In this document: positions 1 through 9,456 of the stretch, in pieces
Position numbering within the stretch: the first letter of the stretch is position 1
Layout: every line of letters starts with the position of its first letter
Assembly: GCA_018970445.1 (NCBI GenBank)
Contig: JAGWWF010000017.1
Location: 1 to 64,000 of the forward strand
Direction: 5' to 3'
DNA from: Alphaproteobacteria bacterium
GTDB taxonomy: Bacteria > Pseudomonadota > Alphaproteobacteria > Sphingomonadales > Sphingomonadaceae
Length of the DNA stretch: 64,000 bases
Notes under the pieces: model-generated
Told to the model about the DNA's origin: nothing
The model's input: the letters and a program-made list of their open reading frames with translations, nothing else
Databases searched by the model: none
Position numbers and translations under genes: made by a program

Positions 1-168
1 GTGGGCCGCGTGCGCCAGGCCCGCGCGCCAGCGCGCTTTGGCGCGCCGCTGCCGCCGCCCGGCCCCGCGCCGCATCTGGGGCAGCACAGCCGGCAGACGC
101 TTGCCGCCCTGGGTTATGATAATGCCGCCATTGCCGCCCTGCTGGCCACCGGCGCCGTGACGGGCTGA
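1..168 (+). CDS. CaiB/BaiF family CoA-transferase, C-terminal fragment
   Basis: Only the last 55 codons lie in the window; the gene begins upstream. Frame 1 is open from base 1 to a TGA at 166-168. The end contains APHLGQHSRQTLAALGYD followed by an alanine-rich helix, which is the usual C-terminal pattern of class III (CaiB/BaiF) acyl-CoA transferases (A-P-x-L-G-Q-H then a helix). Such enzymes move CoA between carboxylic acids; the substrate cannot be told from this fragment. The GTG at position 1 is probably internal, since the family is about 380-400 residues long. Family assignment rests on this short motif alone. Confidence 0.6.
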   Translation: MGRVRQARAPARFGAPLPPPGPAPHLGQHSRQTLAALGYDNAAIAALLATGAVTG

Positions 169-231
169 TCTGTCGGCCGGGCCGGCATGGCTCTTGCATC
201 CATCGCGGGTGCGCCTGCGCTGATTCTGCCA

Positions 232-259
232 TTGCAGTGCGGCGCTGCGCCTCCCATAT
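232..259 (+). promoter_or_regulatory. possible heat-shock (sigma-32-like) promoter for lon
   Basis: TTGCAG at 232-237 is followed after 13 bases by CTCCCATAT at 251-259. This resembles the sigma-32 pattern (CTTGAA, 12-14 bases, CCCCATnT), and lon is a classical heat-shock gene. The -35 match is imperfect and no transcription start is known, so this is a suggestion only. Confidence 0.3.
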
Positions 260-304
260 CGGGTGGTGTATGGGCCGGCCGGCAGCCGCGCCAGTGGAGA
301 GACC

Positions 305-2707
305 ATGACCAACCAGACGCCACTTCCCCAGACTTTGGCCGTGTTGCCGCTGCGCGATATCGTGGTGTTCCCGCAGATGATCGTGCCGCTGTTCGTTGGC
401 CGCGAAAAATCGGTGAGCGCGCTGGAAGCCGCCATGAACGATGGCAAGACGGTGTTTCTGCTCAGCCAGAAGAACCCGGGAGACGAGGATCCCGGCGCCG
501 ACGAGCTGTATGATGTCGGCACCATCGCCACCGTGCTGCAGCTGCTGAAACTGCCCGATGGCACGGTGAAGGTGCTGGTGGAAGGCCAGAGCCGCGCCAG
601 CCTTGTGAGCCTCGATGGCGCCGGCAATCATCTGGTGGCCGAGGTGGCGGCGCGCGAGGATGTGCTGCGCGACGAGACCGAGCTGACGGGGCTGCTGCGG
701 TCTGCCCAGAAGCAGTTCGAACAATATGTGAAGCTGAACCGCAAGGTCGCCCCCGAAATCGCCAGCCAGATCGCCGCGATCGAGGAGCCGGCGCGCTTTG
801 CCGATACGGTTGCGGCCAATCTGGGCCTGAAGATCGCCGACAAGCAGAGCCTGCTGGCCGAACCCGATGTCGGGCTGCGGCTGGAGAAGGTGTTCGCCTT
901 CATGGAAGGCGAACTGGGCGTGCTGCAGGTGGAAAAGAAGATCCGCACCCGCGTCAAGAAGCAGATGGAGAAGACCCAGCGCGAATATTATCTGAATGAG
1001 CAGATGAAGGCCATTCAGCGCGAGCTGGGCGAAGAGGACGAGAAAGACGAGGCCGCCGAATTTGAAGAGAAGATCGGCAAGACCAAATTGTCCAAGGAAG
1101 CCCGCGACAAGGCGCTGGCCGAGCTGAAGAAGTTCAAGGCGATGGCACCGCAATCGGCCGAAGCCACGGTGGTGCGCAATTATCTCGACACGCTGCTGGG
1201 CCTGCCATGGGGCAAGAAATCGCGCATCAAGAAGGATATCGTCGCCGCGCAGGCCGTGCTGGACGTGGATCATTACGGCCTGGAAAAGGTGAAGGACCGG
1301 ATCATCGAATATCTGGCCGTGCAGGCGCGCACCAACAGGCTGAAGGGGCCGATCCTGTGCCTGGTCGGCCCGCCCGGCGTGGGCAAGACCAGCCTGGGCC
1401 GCAGCATCGCGAAGGCGACGGGGCGTGAATTCATTCGCCACAGCCTGGGCGGCGTGCGCGACGAGGCCGAGATCAGGGGCCACCGGCGGACCTATATCGG
1501 TTCGATGCCGGGCAAGGTGATCCAGAACCTGAAGAAGGCAGGTGCATCCAACCCCTTGTTCCTGCTGGATGAAATCGACAAGTTGGGCCAGGATTTCCGC
1601 GGTGATCCGGCGTCTGCCCTGCTGGAAGTGCTGGATCCCGAACAGAACAAGGCGTTCAACGACCATTATCTGGAGGTGGATTACGACCTGTCCGACGTGA
1701 TGTTCGTGACCACCGCCAACAGTTACAACATGCCCCAGCCGCTGCTGGACCGCATGGAGATCATCAGCCTTTCAGGCTACACCGAGGACGAGAAGGTGGA
1801 GATCGCCCGGCGGCACCTGATCGAGAAGCAATATGACGCACACGGCCTGAAGAAAGACGAGTTTGCGGTGGCCGACGAGGCCATTCGCGATCTGATTCGT
1901 TATTACACCCGCGAAGCCGGCGTGCGCAAATTGGAGCGCGAGATCGCCAAGCTGGCGCGCAAGGCGCTGCGCCGCATCCTGGAAGGCAAGGCCAGCAGCG
2001 TGACCGTGACCAGCGACAATCTGGCCGAATTTGCCGGGGTGCGCAAATTCCGCTTTGGCCTGGCCGACAGCGAAGACCAGATCGGCGCCGTCACCGGCCT
2101 GGCCTGGACCGAGGTGGGCGGCGATCTGCTGACCATCGAAGCCGTCACCTCGCCGGGCAAGGGCACGATCAAGACCACCGGCAAGCTGGGAAGCGTGATG
2201 ACCGAATCGATTTCGGCGGCGCTGAGCTTTGTGCGGGCCAGAGCCACCCATTATGGCATCAAGCCCAGCCTGTTCGAAAAGAAGGATATCCATGTGCACG
2301 TGCCGGAAGGCGCAACGCCCAAGGATGGCCCGTCGGCCGGCATCGCGATGGTGACGGCGATCATTTCCACCCTGACCGGCGTGGCCGTGCGCCGCGATGT
2401 GGCGATGACCGGCGAGGTGACGCTGCGCGGCCGGGTGCTGCCGATCGGTGGCCTGAAGGAAAAGCTGCTGGCGGCGCTGCGCGGCGGCATCGCCACCGTG
2501 CTGATTCCGGCCGAGAACGAGAAGGACCTGGCCGAAATCCCCGACAATGTGAAGCAGGGCCTGACCATCGTTCCGGTATCCCATGTCGACGAAGTGCTGG
2601 CGCTGGCGCTGACCCAGCCGCTGACCCCGATCGAATGGACCGAAGCCGATGAAAAGGCGGTGCAGCCGGCCGCAGCCGTGGTGGCCGAGCCGGCGGTGCG
2701 GCATTGA
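305..2707 (+). CDS. lon: ATP-dependent Lon protease
   Basis: An ATP-dependent serine protease of 800 residues (family about 780-820) that degrades misfolded and regulatory proteins in the cytosol. The N-terminal LON substrate-binding domain ([11 protein letters not shown] near the start) is followed by a coiled linker. The AAA+ module has Walker A GPPGVGKT (K361) and Walker B LLDEID. The C-terminal peptidase domain has the Ser-Lys dyad S677 (in KDGPSAG) and K720 (in GGLKEK), spaced 43 residues apart as in E. coli Lon. The ATG at 305 is chosen over an in-frame upstream start at 263 because GGAGAG lies just before it and the family homology begins there. It is a single gene, followed by tRNA-Val. 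Confidence 0.98.
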   Translation: MTNQTPLPQTLAVLPLRDIVVFPQMIVPLFVGREKSVSALEAAMNDGKTVFLLSQKNPGDEDPGADELYDVGTIATVLQLLKLPDGTVKVLVEGQSRASLVSLDGAGNHLVAEVAAREDVLRDETELTGLLRSAQKQFEQYVKLNRKVAPEIASQIAAIEEPARFADTVAANLGLKIADKQSLLAEPDVGLRLEKVFAFMEGELGVLQVEKKIRTRVKKQMEKTQREYYLNEQMKAIQRELGEEDEKDEAAEFEEKIGKTKLSKEARDKALAELKKFKAMAPQSAEATVVRNYLDTLLGLPWGKKSRIKKDIVAAQAVLDVDHYGLEKVKDRIIEYLAVQARTNRLKGPILCLVGPPGVGKTSLGRSIAKATGREFIRHSLGGVRDEAEIRGHRRTYIGSMPGKVIQNLKKAGASNPLFLLDEIDKLGQDFRGDPASALLEVLDPEQNKAFNDHYLEVDYDLSDVMFVTTANSYNMPQPLLDRMEIISLSGYTEDEKVEIARRHLIEKQYDAHGLKKDEFAVADEAIRDLIRYYTREAGVRKLEREIAKLARKALRRILEGKASSVTVTSDNLAEFAGVRKFRFGLADSEDQIGAVTGLAWTEVGGDLLTIEAVTSPGKGTIKTTGKLGSVMTESISAALSFVRARATHYGIKPSLFEKKDIHVHVPEGATPKDGPSAGIAMVTAIISTLTGVAVRRDVAMTGEVTLRGRVLPIGGLKEKLLAALRGGIATVLIPAENEKDLAEIPDNVKQGLTIVPVSHVDEVLALALTQPLTPIEWTEADEKAVQPAAAVVAEPAVRH

Positions 2708-2803
2708 GGACGGCCTGGCCGGAAAATTCTGGCCGGGGTGTGAAGCCAGGGCTTTACAGCGCTGCGCATCTCGCCTAATCGGCCGCTCCCGAACCGGAAC
2801 AAC

Positions 2804-2878
2804 GGGCGCGTAGCTCAGCGGTAGAGCACTGCTTTCACACGGCAGGGGTCACAGGTTCAATCCCTGTCGCGCCCACCA
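2804..2878 (+). tRNA. tRNA-Val (anticodon CAC)
   Basis: A complete cloverleaf can be drawn: acceptor GGGCGCG/CGCGCCC, D stem GCTC/GAGC, anticodon stem CTGCT/GGCAG with loop TTCACAC (anticodon CAC, reading GUG), and T stem ACAGG/CCTGT with TTCAATC. The discriminator is A and the CCA end is encoded. It is 75 nt long and lies about 100 bp downstream of lon. Confidence 0.97.
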
Positions 2879-2891
2879 TGTTCCGCCAAGA

Positions 2892-2924
2892 CCCCGCAGC
2901 ACCGGCTGCGGGGTTTCTTGTTTC
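2892..2924 (+). terminator. Rho-independent terminator after tRNA-Val
   Basis: A perfect 9-bp stem, CCCCGCAGC (2892-2900) and GCTGCGGGG (2905-2913), with loop ACCG, is followed by TTTCTTGTTT. It starts 14 bases after the tRNA CCA and ends just before the ribosome-binding site of the next gene. Confidence 0.9.
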
Positions 2925-2936
2925 AAGGCCCGACCG

Positions 2937-3953
2937 ATGAACGCGCACCCGCAGCCCATGTGGCCCGATTGGCAGGCGCAGCAGCGCGCCGCGCGGATCA
3001 GCACGGCCGATCTGCTGGCCGAACTGGGCCTGGGCGAGGCGGATTTTCCGGCCGGCGTGCTGGCCGCGCCGGCGTTTCCGGTGCTGGCGCCGCCGCATTT
3101 CCGCAGCCTGATCCGGCGCGGCGATCCCGATGATCCGCTGTTGCGCCAGGTGCTGGCGCGCGGAGAGGAGGCGCTGCCGCAGCCCGGCCGGCTGACCGAT
3201 CCGCTGGCAGAGGCCGATTTTCGCGCCGCGCCCGGCCTCCTGCGCAAATATCGCAGCCGGGCGCTGCTGATCGCGTCGGGCGCCTGCGCCATCCATTGCC
3301 GTTACTGTTTTCGCCGCCACAGCGATTATGGGGCCACCATGCTGACACGGGCCGGCGAGGCGCACGCGATGGCGGCCATCGCGGCCGATGCGGCCATCGA
3401 CGAGGTGATCTTGTCGGGCGGGGATCCGCTGTCGCTGGCCGATGCCCGGCTGGCGGCCCTGGTGGCGGCGATTGCGGCCGTGCCGCATGTCACCACCCTG
3501 CGCCTGCACAGCCGCACGCTGATGGCCATTCCGGATCGGGTGACGCCGGCGCTGATCGATCTGCTGGCCGGCACCCGGCTGGCCGTGGTGATCGTGGCGC
3601 ACAGCAACCATGCTAACGAGATTTCCGACGATGTCGCCGCCGCCCTGGGCCGGCTGCGGGCGATTGGCGTCACCCTGCTGAACCAGTCGGTGCTGCTGGC
3701 CGGGGTGAATGATGATGCCGCCATCATCGCCGCCCATGCCCGCCGGCTGTTTGCGGCCGGCATGCTGCCTTATTACATGCATCTCACCGATCCGGTTGCC
3801 GGCGCGGCGCACTTTGATGTGGATGAAGGCCGCGCCCGCGCCATCGAGGCACAGGTGCGCGGCCTGCTGCCCGGTTATCTGGTGCCGCGCTTCGTGCGCG
3901 AGGTGCCGGGGCAGGCGGCCAAGACGCCCTTGTCGGCGCTGCCCGGAAGCTGA
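2937..3953 (+). CDS. epmB: KamA-family radical SAM protein, EpmB-like (EF-P beta-lysylation)
   Basis: 338 residues. It carries the radical-SAM cluster motif CAIHCRYCFRRH (CxxxCxxC), the PLP-binding and substrate regions typical of the lysine 2,3-aminomutase family, and LPYYMHLTDPVAGAAHF near the C terminus. The short length, without the extended zinc-binding C terminus of clostridial KamA, fits EpmB, which converts alpha-lysine to beta-lysine for modification of elongation factor P. CAAGG precedes the ATG. Neither epmA nor efp is in the window, so the EF-P role is inferred from subfamily resemblance; a catabolic lysine 2,3-aminomutase is the alternative. Confidence 0.82.
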   Translation: MNAHPQPMWPDWQAQQRAARISTADLLAELGLGEADFPAGVLAAPAFPVLAPPHFRSLIRRGDPDDPLLRQVLARGEEALPQPGRLTDPLAEADFRAAPGLLRKYRSRALLIASGACAIHCRYCFRRHSDYGATMLTRAGEAHAMAAIAADAAIDEVILSGGDPLSLADARLAALVAAIAAVPHVTTLRLHSRTLMAIPDRVTPALIDLLAGTRLAVVIVAHSNHANEISDDVAAALGRLRAIGVTLLNQSVLLAGVNDDAAIIAAHARRLFAAGMLPYYMHLTDPVAGAAHFDVDEGRARAIEAQVRGLLPGYLVPRFVREVPGQAAKTPLSALPGS

Positions 3954-4034
3954 ACCGGCGATAACGGACCCGTTCAGGATCGTCACAGGCCGCCTGTGCG
4001 ACAGCTTGGCTCATCAGCAGGAACGAAGGAGCCC

Positions 4035-4418
4035 ATGATGCGCCGAACGACAATCACGATGATGCCCGGCCTGATGCTGGCCAGCCTGGCACTGGCCGCG
4101 CCGGCCGCCGCCCAGTTGCCGCCGCCTGGACAATGGCAGGATGCCGGCTGGAACGATGATCGGCGCTGGGATGATCGCCGCGGCTGGGATGAACGGCGGG
4201 GCTGGGATGACCGGCGGGGTTGGGATGATGCCCGCGGTGGCCAGTATTGCCGGCGCAGCGATGGCGGCACCGGCACGCTGGTTGGCGCCGCCGTTGGCGG
4301 CGTGGTTGGTTCGGAACTGTCCCGCCGCGGCAGCCGCACGCGCGGTGCCGTGCTGGGCGCGGTGGTGGGCGGCCTCTTGGGCCGCAGCATCGATCGCGGC
4401 CGCGTGGTGTGCCGCTGA
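4035..4418 (+). CDS. secreted glycine-zipper protein with WDDRRG repeats
   Basis: 127 residues from the ATG at 4035, which follows AAGGAG; an in-frame ATG at 3996 lacks a site. The first roughly 26 residues form a signal peptide ending in AAPAAAQ. A charged middle has five tryptophan repeats of six residues (W-D/N-D/E-R-R-G). The C terminus is a glycine-zipper segment (VGAAVGGVVGSEL and AVLGAVVGGLLGRS) between two cysteines (QYCRR and VVCR). Glycine-zipper 2TM proteins usually sit in or near the envelope; the exact role is unknown. It is paralogous at its C-terminal half to the next gene, with 31 bp between them, so the pair is probably co-transcribed. Confidence 0.8.
   Translation: MMRRTTITMMPGLMLASLALAAPAAAQLPPPGQWQDAGWNDDRRWDDRRGWDERRGWDDRRGWDDARGGQYCRRSDGGTGTLVGAAVGGVVGSELSRRGSRTRGAVLGAVVGGLLGRSIDRGRVVCR
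4149..4238 (+). repeat. five 18-bp in-frame tandem repeats
   Basis: TGG codons recur exactly every 18 bases at 4149, 4167, 4185, 4203 and 4221. Each starts a unit encoding W-(D/N)-(D/E)-R-R-(G/R), the last unit being degenerate. Units differ mostly at third positions. Because the period is a multiple of three, copy-number changes would keep the frame of the secreted protein open. Confidence 0.85.
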
Positions 4419-4449
4419 ACCCCTTGATTGACCATGGAGAGGTGATGCC

Positions 4450-5076
4450 ATGACGATGCGTTTGCCGATGATGTTGCTGGCCGGACTGGCGGTTTCCGCG
4501 CCGGCCCTGGCCCATGATGATGATTGGCGCGACCGCCGCCGCGCCAGCCCGCGCGAAGTGGAGCGCAGCTGGAACCGGGTTCAGGAGGAACGCCGCGAGC
4601 TTGCCCGCGCCCAGTGGCGCGGCGACCGCGATGACATTCGCGAGGAGCGGCGCGAACTGCGCCGGGCGGAACGCGAATTCATCGAGGATCGCCGTGATCT
4701 CTATCGTTCCGGCTGGGGCGGTGGCCCCGGAAATGGCAATGGCTGGGGCCGGGGCGGCCGGCCCGGCAATGATTGGGGTTGGCGCCAGGACGGCTGGAAC
4801 CGGCCGGGCTGGCATGCCGAACATTTCTATCGCCCCGCCAATGATCGGCCGTGGGCGATGGGCTGGAACGATCCGGTGTGGCGGGGGTATGACAACCGCT
4901 ATTATTGCCGGCGCGGTGATGGCAGCACGGGCCTGATCGTCGGCGGTCTGGCGGGCGGGGTGCTGGGCAATGTGCTGGCGCCGGGTGGATCGCGCACGCT
5001 GGGCAGCATCATCGGCGGTGCCGCCGGCGCGGTGATCGGCAACAGCATCGATCGCGGCCGCGTGGTCTGTCGCTGA
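4450..5076 (+). CDS. secreted glycine-zipper protein with charged coiled segment
   Basis: 208 residues. A signal peptide (MTMRLPMMLLAGLAVSAPA then LAHDDD) leads into an Arg/Glu-rich heptad-like region (about residues 25-90, many ERRELRR-type turns) and a Gly/Trp/Asn-rich linker. The C terminus is almost the same module as in the preceding gene: YYCRRGDGSTG, two glycine zippers (GLAGGVLGNVL and GGAAGAVIGNS) and the shared ending SIDRGRVVCR. The identical end suggests tandem duplication followed by divergence of the N-terminal halves. The charged half is reminiscent of RcnB-like or other periplasmic stress proteins, but I do not assign a function. Confidence 0.8.
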   Translation: MTMRLPMMLLAGLAVSAPALAHDDDWRDRRRASPREVERSWNRVQEERRELARAQWRGDRDDIREERRELRRAEREFIEDRRDLYRSGWGGGPGNGNGWGRGGRPGNDWGWRQDGWNRPGWHAEHFYRPANDRPWAMGWNDPVWRGYDNRYYCRRGDGSTGLIVGGLAGGVLGNVLAPGGSRTLGSIIGGAAGAVIGNSIDRGRVVCR

Positions 5077-5164
5077 TCGAAACGGCGATGCCGGTCATCG
5101 GAAAAACCGGATGGACGCCATCGCCTGCCCCGCCCTATCCTGCCCGCGCAACAGGAGACAGGCG

Positions 5165-5656
<492 letters not shown>

Positions 5657-5771
5657 TCGCCCTGTCCTGCATGGCGGCGAGCCTGCAATGTGCTGCCCGG
5701 TTCTTTGATATGGCAATGGTGGCGCGTTGACATGGCCCAGATGTGTCACTTGTGTCGCATGTGGGCGAATG

Positions 5772-6899
5772 TCAGCGGCGCAGCACCGCCAGGCTGATCA
5801 GGGCCGCAACCAGGCTGCCGGCGATGATGCCCAGCTTGGCCGCCGCTTCCTGAGGGGTGCCGGTGCCAAAGGCCAGGGCGGCGATGAACAGGCTCATTGT
5901 GAAGCCGATGCCGCAGAGCATCGCCATGCCCAGGAGCTGGCGGGTGGTGGCATGAGCGGGCATGTCGACGATGTTCAGCCGCACCAGCGCCATGATGGTG
6001 CCGAAGATGCCCAGCGGCTTGCCTAGCAGCAGGCCCAGCGCGATGCCCAGCACCAGCGGATCCACAGCAGTGGCCAGTGACAGGCCGCGCAGTTCGACAC
6101 CGGCGTTGGCAAAGCCGAAGATGGGCAGGATGGCGAAGGCAACGCTGGGCGCCAGCGTGTGTTCCACCCGCAGCAGCGGGCTGTCCCGATCGTCCGCGGT
6201 GCCGGGCGTTGGGCGGATCGGCAGGGCGAGCGCGGTGATCACGCCGGCCAGCGTGGCATGGATGCCGCTGGCGTGGATGGCCAGCCACAGCCCGGCGCCC
6301 AGCAGCAGATAGGGCCACACGGCCGGCACGCGCCGCCACGACAGCAGCGCAAGCGCGGCCGTGAGGCCGGCAGCGACGGCCAGCGCCGCCAGGTCGAGGC
6401 CCTCGGTGTAGACGGCGGCTATCACCGCGATGGCCCCCAGATCGTCGATCACGGCGATGGCGGTGAGCAGCAGTTTCAGGCTGGCCGGCACCCGATCGCC
6501 CAGCAAGGCCATCACCCCCAGGGCAAAGCCGATATCGGTGGCGGTAGGAATGGCCCAGCCCGGCAGATTGGCCGGAACGGCGCGGTTGAGGGCAAGATAG
6601 ACCAGTGCCGGCACCGCCATGCCGGCCGCCGCCGCCACGCCGGGCATGATGCGGCGCGGCCAGCTGGCCATTTCGCCATCCAGCAGCTCGCGCTTGATCT
6701 CGCAGCCGACCAGCAGGAAGAACACGGCCATCAGGCCATCATTGATCCAGTGCAGCAGGCTGAGCGGGCCGATGGGCAGATGCAGCAGGTGAAAATACTG
6801 GTCTGACAGGGCGCTGTTGGCGGCGAACAGCCCGGCGGCGGCAGCCAGCATCAGCACCTGCCCACCGCTGGCCTGGCTGGCCAGCAGTTCGCGGATCAT
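5772..6899 (-). CDS. nhaA: Na+/H+ antiporter NhaA
   Basis: 375 residues with about 12 hydrophobic segments, in the inner membrane, exchanging two protons for one sodium ion to hold cytoplasmic pH and Na+. Signature stretches are WINDGLMAVFFLLVGCEIKREL and the paired essential aspartates in IAVIDDLGAIAVI, plus TDIGFALGV. The start at 6899 (MIRELLASQASGG) matches the usual NhaA N terminus; in-frame starts at 6932 (ATG) and 6947 (TTG) exist but lack a good ribosome-binding site, as does 6899 itself. It is monocistronic: dps converges from one side, and rfbB, transcribed in the same direction, lies 78 bp upstream. Confidence 0.95.
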   Translation of the reverse strand: MIRELLASQASGGQVLMLAAAAGLFAANSALSDQYFHLLHLPIGPLSLLHWINDGLMAVFFLLVGCEIKRELLDGEMASWPRRIMPGVAAAAGMAVPALVYLALNRAVPANLPGWAIPTATDIGFALGVMALLGDRVPASLKLLLTAIAVIDDLGAIAVIAAVYTEGLDLAALAVAAGLTAALALLSWRRVPAVWPYLLLGAGLWLAIHASGIHATLAGVITALALPIRPTPGTADDRDSPLLRVEHTLAPSVAFAILPIFGFANAGVELRGLSLATAVDPLVLGIALGLLLGKPLGIFGTIMALVRLNIVDMPAHATTRQLLGMAMLCGIGFTMSLFIAALAFGTGTPQEAAAKLGIIAGSLVAALISLAVLRR

Positions 6900-6977
6900 C
6901 GTGTAGCGCAAACGGAGCAGGGGCGGGCGCATGGCCCGCTGTAACAATCAAGCCCTTGCCGGCAAAGCGAAACCCGA

Positions 6978-8066
6978 TCAGCGCGTGTAGTTGGTGGCCA
7001 CCCAGTCGCGATAGCTGCCATCGATCACGGCGCGCCACCAGGCTTCGTTGGCCAGATACCAGTCGAGGGTTGCGGCAAAGCCCTGTTCGAAGCTGCGTGC
7101 CGGGGCATAGCCCAGCTCGCCGCGTGCCTTGGTTTCATCGATGGCATAGCGGCGATCATGGCCGGGGCGATCGGTGACGAAGGTCTTCAGGCTGGCTGTC
7201 GGCAGGCCCTTGGCCGCCGGCGCATCCGGAAACCGGGCGGCCAGGCCGGGATCGGCGGCAAAGGCGGCATCCACGGCAGCACACAGGGTTTCGATGACGA
7301 TCAGGTTGGGCAGTTCGGCACCGCCACCGATATTGTAGGTTTCACCGACCCGGCCCTTGAGCAGGCAGGCCTCGATCCCGCGGCAATGATCCTCCACATG
7401 CAGCCAGTCGCGGATCTGCATGCCATCGCCATAGATGGGCAGCGGCCGGCCGTGCAGGGCGTTGATCAGGAACAGCGGGATCAGCTTTTCCGGAAACTGG
7501 TAAGGCCCGTAATTGTTTGAACAATTGCTGGTGGTGACATTGAGGCCATAGGTGTGGTGCCAAGCGCGCACGAGGTGATCGCTGGCCGCCTTGCTGGCCG
7601 AATAGGGGCTGTTGGGCGCATAGGCGGTGGTTTCGCTGAAGGCCGGATCATCGGGCCCCAGCGTGCCATAGACCTCATCGGTGGACACATGATGGAAGCG
7701 ATGGGGTTTGCCGCCATCGGCCAGCCACACGGCACGCGCGGCGGTCAGCAGCGACAGCGTGCCCAGCACGTTGGTATCAACAAAGGCGGCCGGGCCGTGG
7801 ATCGAACGATCAACATGGCTTTCGGCGGCGAAATGCACGATGGTTTCGATGCCGCCATCGCGCAGCAGACGTTCCACCAGCGCGGTGTCGCGGATATCGC
7901 CGTGAACGAAATCAACGCCTTGCAGGCCATCCAGATTGGCACGATTGCCGGCATAGGTGAGGGCATCGAGCACGGTGATGGCATCGGCGGGGTGGTGGTG
8001 TCGCCAGTAATGCACGAAATTGGCGCCAATGAAGCCGGCGCCGCCGGTGACGAGCAAATGGGTCAT
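6978..8066 (-). CDS. rfbB: dTDP-glucose 4,6-dehydratase
   Basis: 362 residues, extended SDR family. It converts dTDP-glucose to dTDP-4-keto-6-deoxyglucose, the second step of dTDP-L-rhamnose synthesis, using tightly bound NAD. The Rossmann motif GGAGFIG is at the N terminus; the catalytic Tyr-Lys pair lies in YSASKAASD, and the downstream SNNYGPYQFPEKLIP stretch is characteristic of RmlB. The start ATG at 8066 overlaps the stop of rfbD (ATGA), so an in-frame start 21 bases further upstream is not used. Last gene of the minus-strand exopolysaccharide operon. Confidence 0.96.
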   Translation of the reverse strand: MTHLLVTGGAGFIGANFVHYWRHHHPADAITVLDALTYAGNRANLDGLQGVDFVHGDIRDTALVERLLRDGGIETIVHFAAESHVDRSIHGPAAFVDTNVLGTLSLLTAARAVWLADGGKPHRFHHVSTDEVYGTLGPDDPAFSETTAYAPNSPYSASKAASDHLVRAWHHTYGLNVTTSNCSNNYGPYQFPEKLIPLFLINALHGRPLPIYGDGMQIRDWLHVEDHCRGIEACLLKGRVGETYNIGGGAELPNLIVIETLCAAVDAAFAADPGLAARFPDAPAAKGLPTASLKTFVTDRPGHDRRYAIDETKARGELGYAPARSFEQGFAATLDWYLANEAWWRAVIDGSYRDWVATNYTR

Positions 8067-8914
8067 GGCTGCAGTTCTTTCAGGCAATCGATCAGTTCGG
8101 CGCGCCAGTGCCGGGCGGGGCCGGTGATGGCAAAGCTGCTGGCCTTGTCGAGCACGCTGTAGGCCGGGCGTCGGGCCGGGGTGGGATAATCGGCGGTGGC
8201 AATCGGGATGATCGGCACACAGCGGTCGAGCAGGCCCAGCCGCAGCGCTTCTTCTTGAATTGCCACGGCAAAATCATACCAGCTGGCCACGCCGGCATCG
8301 GTCCAGTGGAACAGGCCGGCCTGGCCATCCAGCGCCCAGATGGCGCGGGCCAGGCTGGCGGCGTGGGTGGGGGTGCCGATCTGATCGGCGACCACCCGCA
8401 CTTCGTCCCGTGTTGCCATCAGGCGCAGCATGGTGTGCACGAAGTTGTTGCCCTGGGCCGCATAGACCCAGGCGGTGCGGATGATCAGCGGGGCCGGGTG
8501 ATGGGCCTGTGCCGCCTGTTCGCCGGCCAGTTTGGTGCGGCCATAGGCGCTGGCCGGGGCTGGCGGCGTGGCGGGGGCATAGGGGCTGTGGCCCTGGCCA
8601 TCAAACACATAATCGGTGGAAATCTGCACGAAGCGCGTGCCCGATTTCGCCGCTGCGGTGGCCAGAAAGCCCACGGCGGTGGCATTTATGCGGTGCGCGG
8701 CGTCCTCTTCGGCCTCCGCCATGTCAACCGCGGTCCAGGCGGCGGCATTGATCAGCAGATCGGGCCCGGTTTCGGCCACCACGCGGGCGACGACATCGGG
8801 ATTGGCGATATCGAATTCGGCTTCGGGCTGGGCGATCAGGGTTGCGCCGGCCGGCACCGTGGCGGCCAGCGCCCGGCCCAATTGCCCGCCGCTGCCGGCA
8901 ACCAATATCTTCAT
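8063..8914 (-). CDS. rfbD: dTDP-4-dehydrorhamnose reductase
   Basis: 283 residues. It reduces dTDP-4-keto-L-rhamnose to dTDP-L-rhamnose with NAD(P)H, the last step of the pathway. It has the N-terminal nucleotide-binding motif GSGGQLG, the STDYVFDG motif typical of RmlD, and the YGRTK catalytic Tyr-Lys. Both ends overlap neighbours by four bases (rfbC upstream, rfbB downstream), implying translational coupling. Confidence 0.96.
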   Translation of the reverse strand: MKILVAGSGGQLGRALAATVPAGATLIAQPEAEFDIANPDVVARVVAETGPDLLINAAAWTAVDMAEAEEDAAHRINATAVGFLATAAAKSGTRFVQISTDYVFDGQGHSPYAPATPPAPASAYGRTKLAGEQAAQAHHPAPLIIRTAWVYAAQGNNFVHTMLRLMATRDEVRVVADQIGTPTHAASLARAIWALDGQAGLFHWTDAGVASWYDFAVAIQEEALRLGLLDRCVPIIPIATADYPTPARRPAYSVLDKASSFAITGPARHWRAELIDCLKELQP

Positions 8915-9456
8915 GGAAACAGCTCCGCATCGGCCAGCAGCGGGGCAATGGCATCCTTGCCCGACAACGTGGGGTCTCCATCCAGCCCCGGCCAGGCGAT
9001 GCCGATGGCCGGATCGTTCCAGCGGATGCCGCGATCGCTGGGCGGATCATAGAGGCTGGTGCATTTGTAGAGGAAGTCGGCCGTGTCGGAGAGGACGAGG
9101 AAGCCATGGGCAAAGCCGGGCGGCACCCACAGCATGCGGTGATTTTCGGCCGAAAGCTCATAGCCGACCCACTGGCCGAAGTGCGGCGAGGAACGGCGGA
9201 TGTCCACCGCCACGTCGAACACGGCCCCCTGCGTGACGCGCACCAGCTTGCCCTGCGGATTGTTCAGTTGATAGTGCAGCCCGCGCAGCACGCCCCTCGC
9301 CGAACGACTGTGATTGTCCTGCACGAACGCCAGATCAAGCCCGGCGGCGGCAAAGCTGGCGGCGTTCCAGCTTTCGAGGAAAAAGCCGCGCGCGTCGCCG
9401 AACACCCTGGGTTCGATCAGCTTGACGCCGGGCAGGGGGGTGTCGACGACGTTCAT
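8911..9456 (-). CDS. rfbC: dTDP-4-dehydrorhamnose 3,5-epimerase
   Basis: 181 residues, cupin fold, the usual size of RmlC. It epimerises C3 and C5 of dTDP-4-keto-6-deoxyglucose. Characteristic stretches are [36 protein letters not shown] (the general-base His is in GLHYQ) and the tyrosine-containing lid near FADFLYKCT-type sequence. ATGA overlaps with rfbA upstream and rfbD downstream. Confidence 0.96.
   Translation of the reverse strand: MNVVDTPLPGVKLIEPRVFGDARGFFLESWNAASFAAAGLDLAFVQDNHSRSARGVLRGLHYQLNNPQGKLVRVTQGAVFDVAVDIRRSSPHFGQWVGYELSAENHRMLWVPPGFAHGFLVLSDTADFLYKCTSLYDPPSDRGIRWNDPAIGIAWPGLDGDPTLSGKDAIAPLLADAELFP

Noticed and set aside
2708-2803. TGGCCGG copies after lon considered as a terminator
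   Set aside because: The two copies are direct rather than inverted repeats over most of their length and no T run follows.
2835-3986. 383-codon open frame on the minus strand ending in GATGIEPVTPAV
   Set aside because: Its C terminus is the antisense of tRNA-Val, a well-known source of false proteins, and the rest is antisense to the radical-SAM gene.
4149-4238. Regular 18-bp repeats considered as a CRISPR-like array
   Set aside because: There are no spacers; the units are contiguous, in frame and encode a protein repeat.
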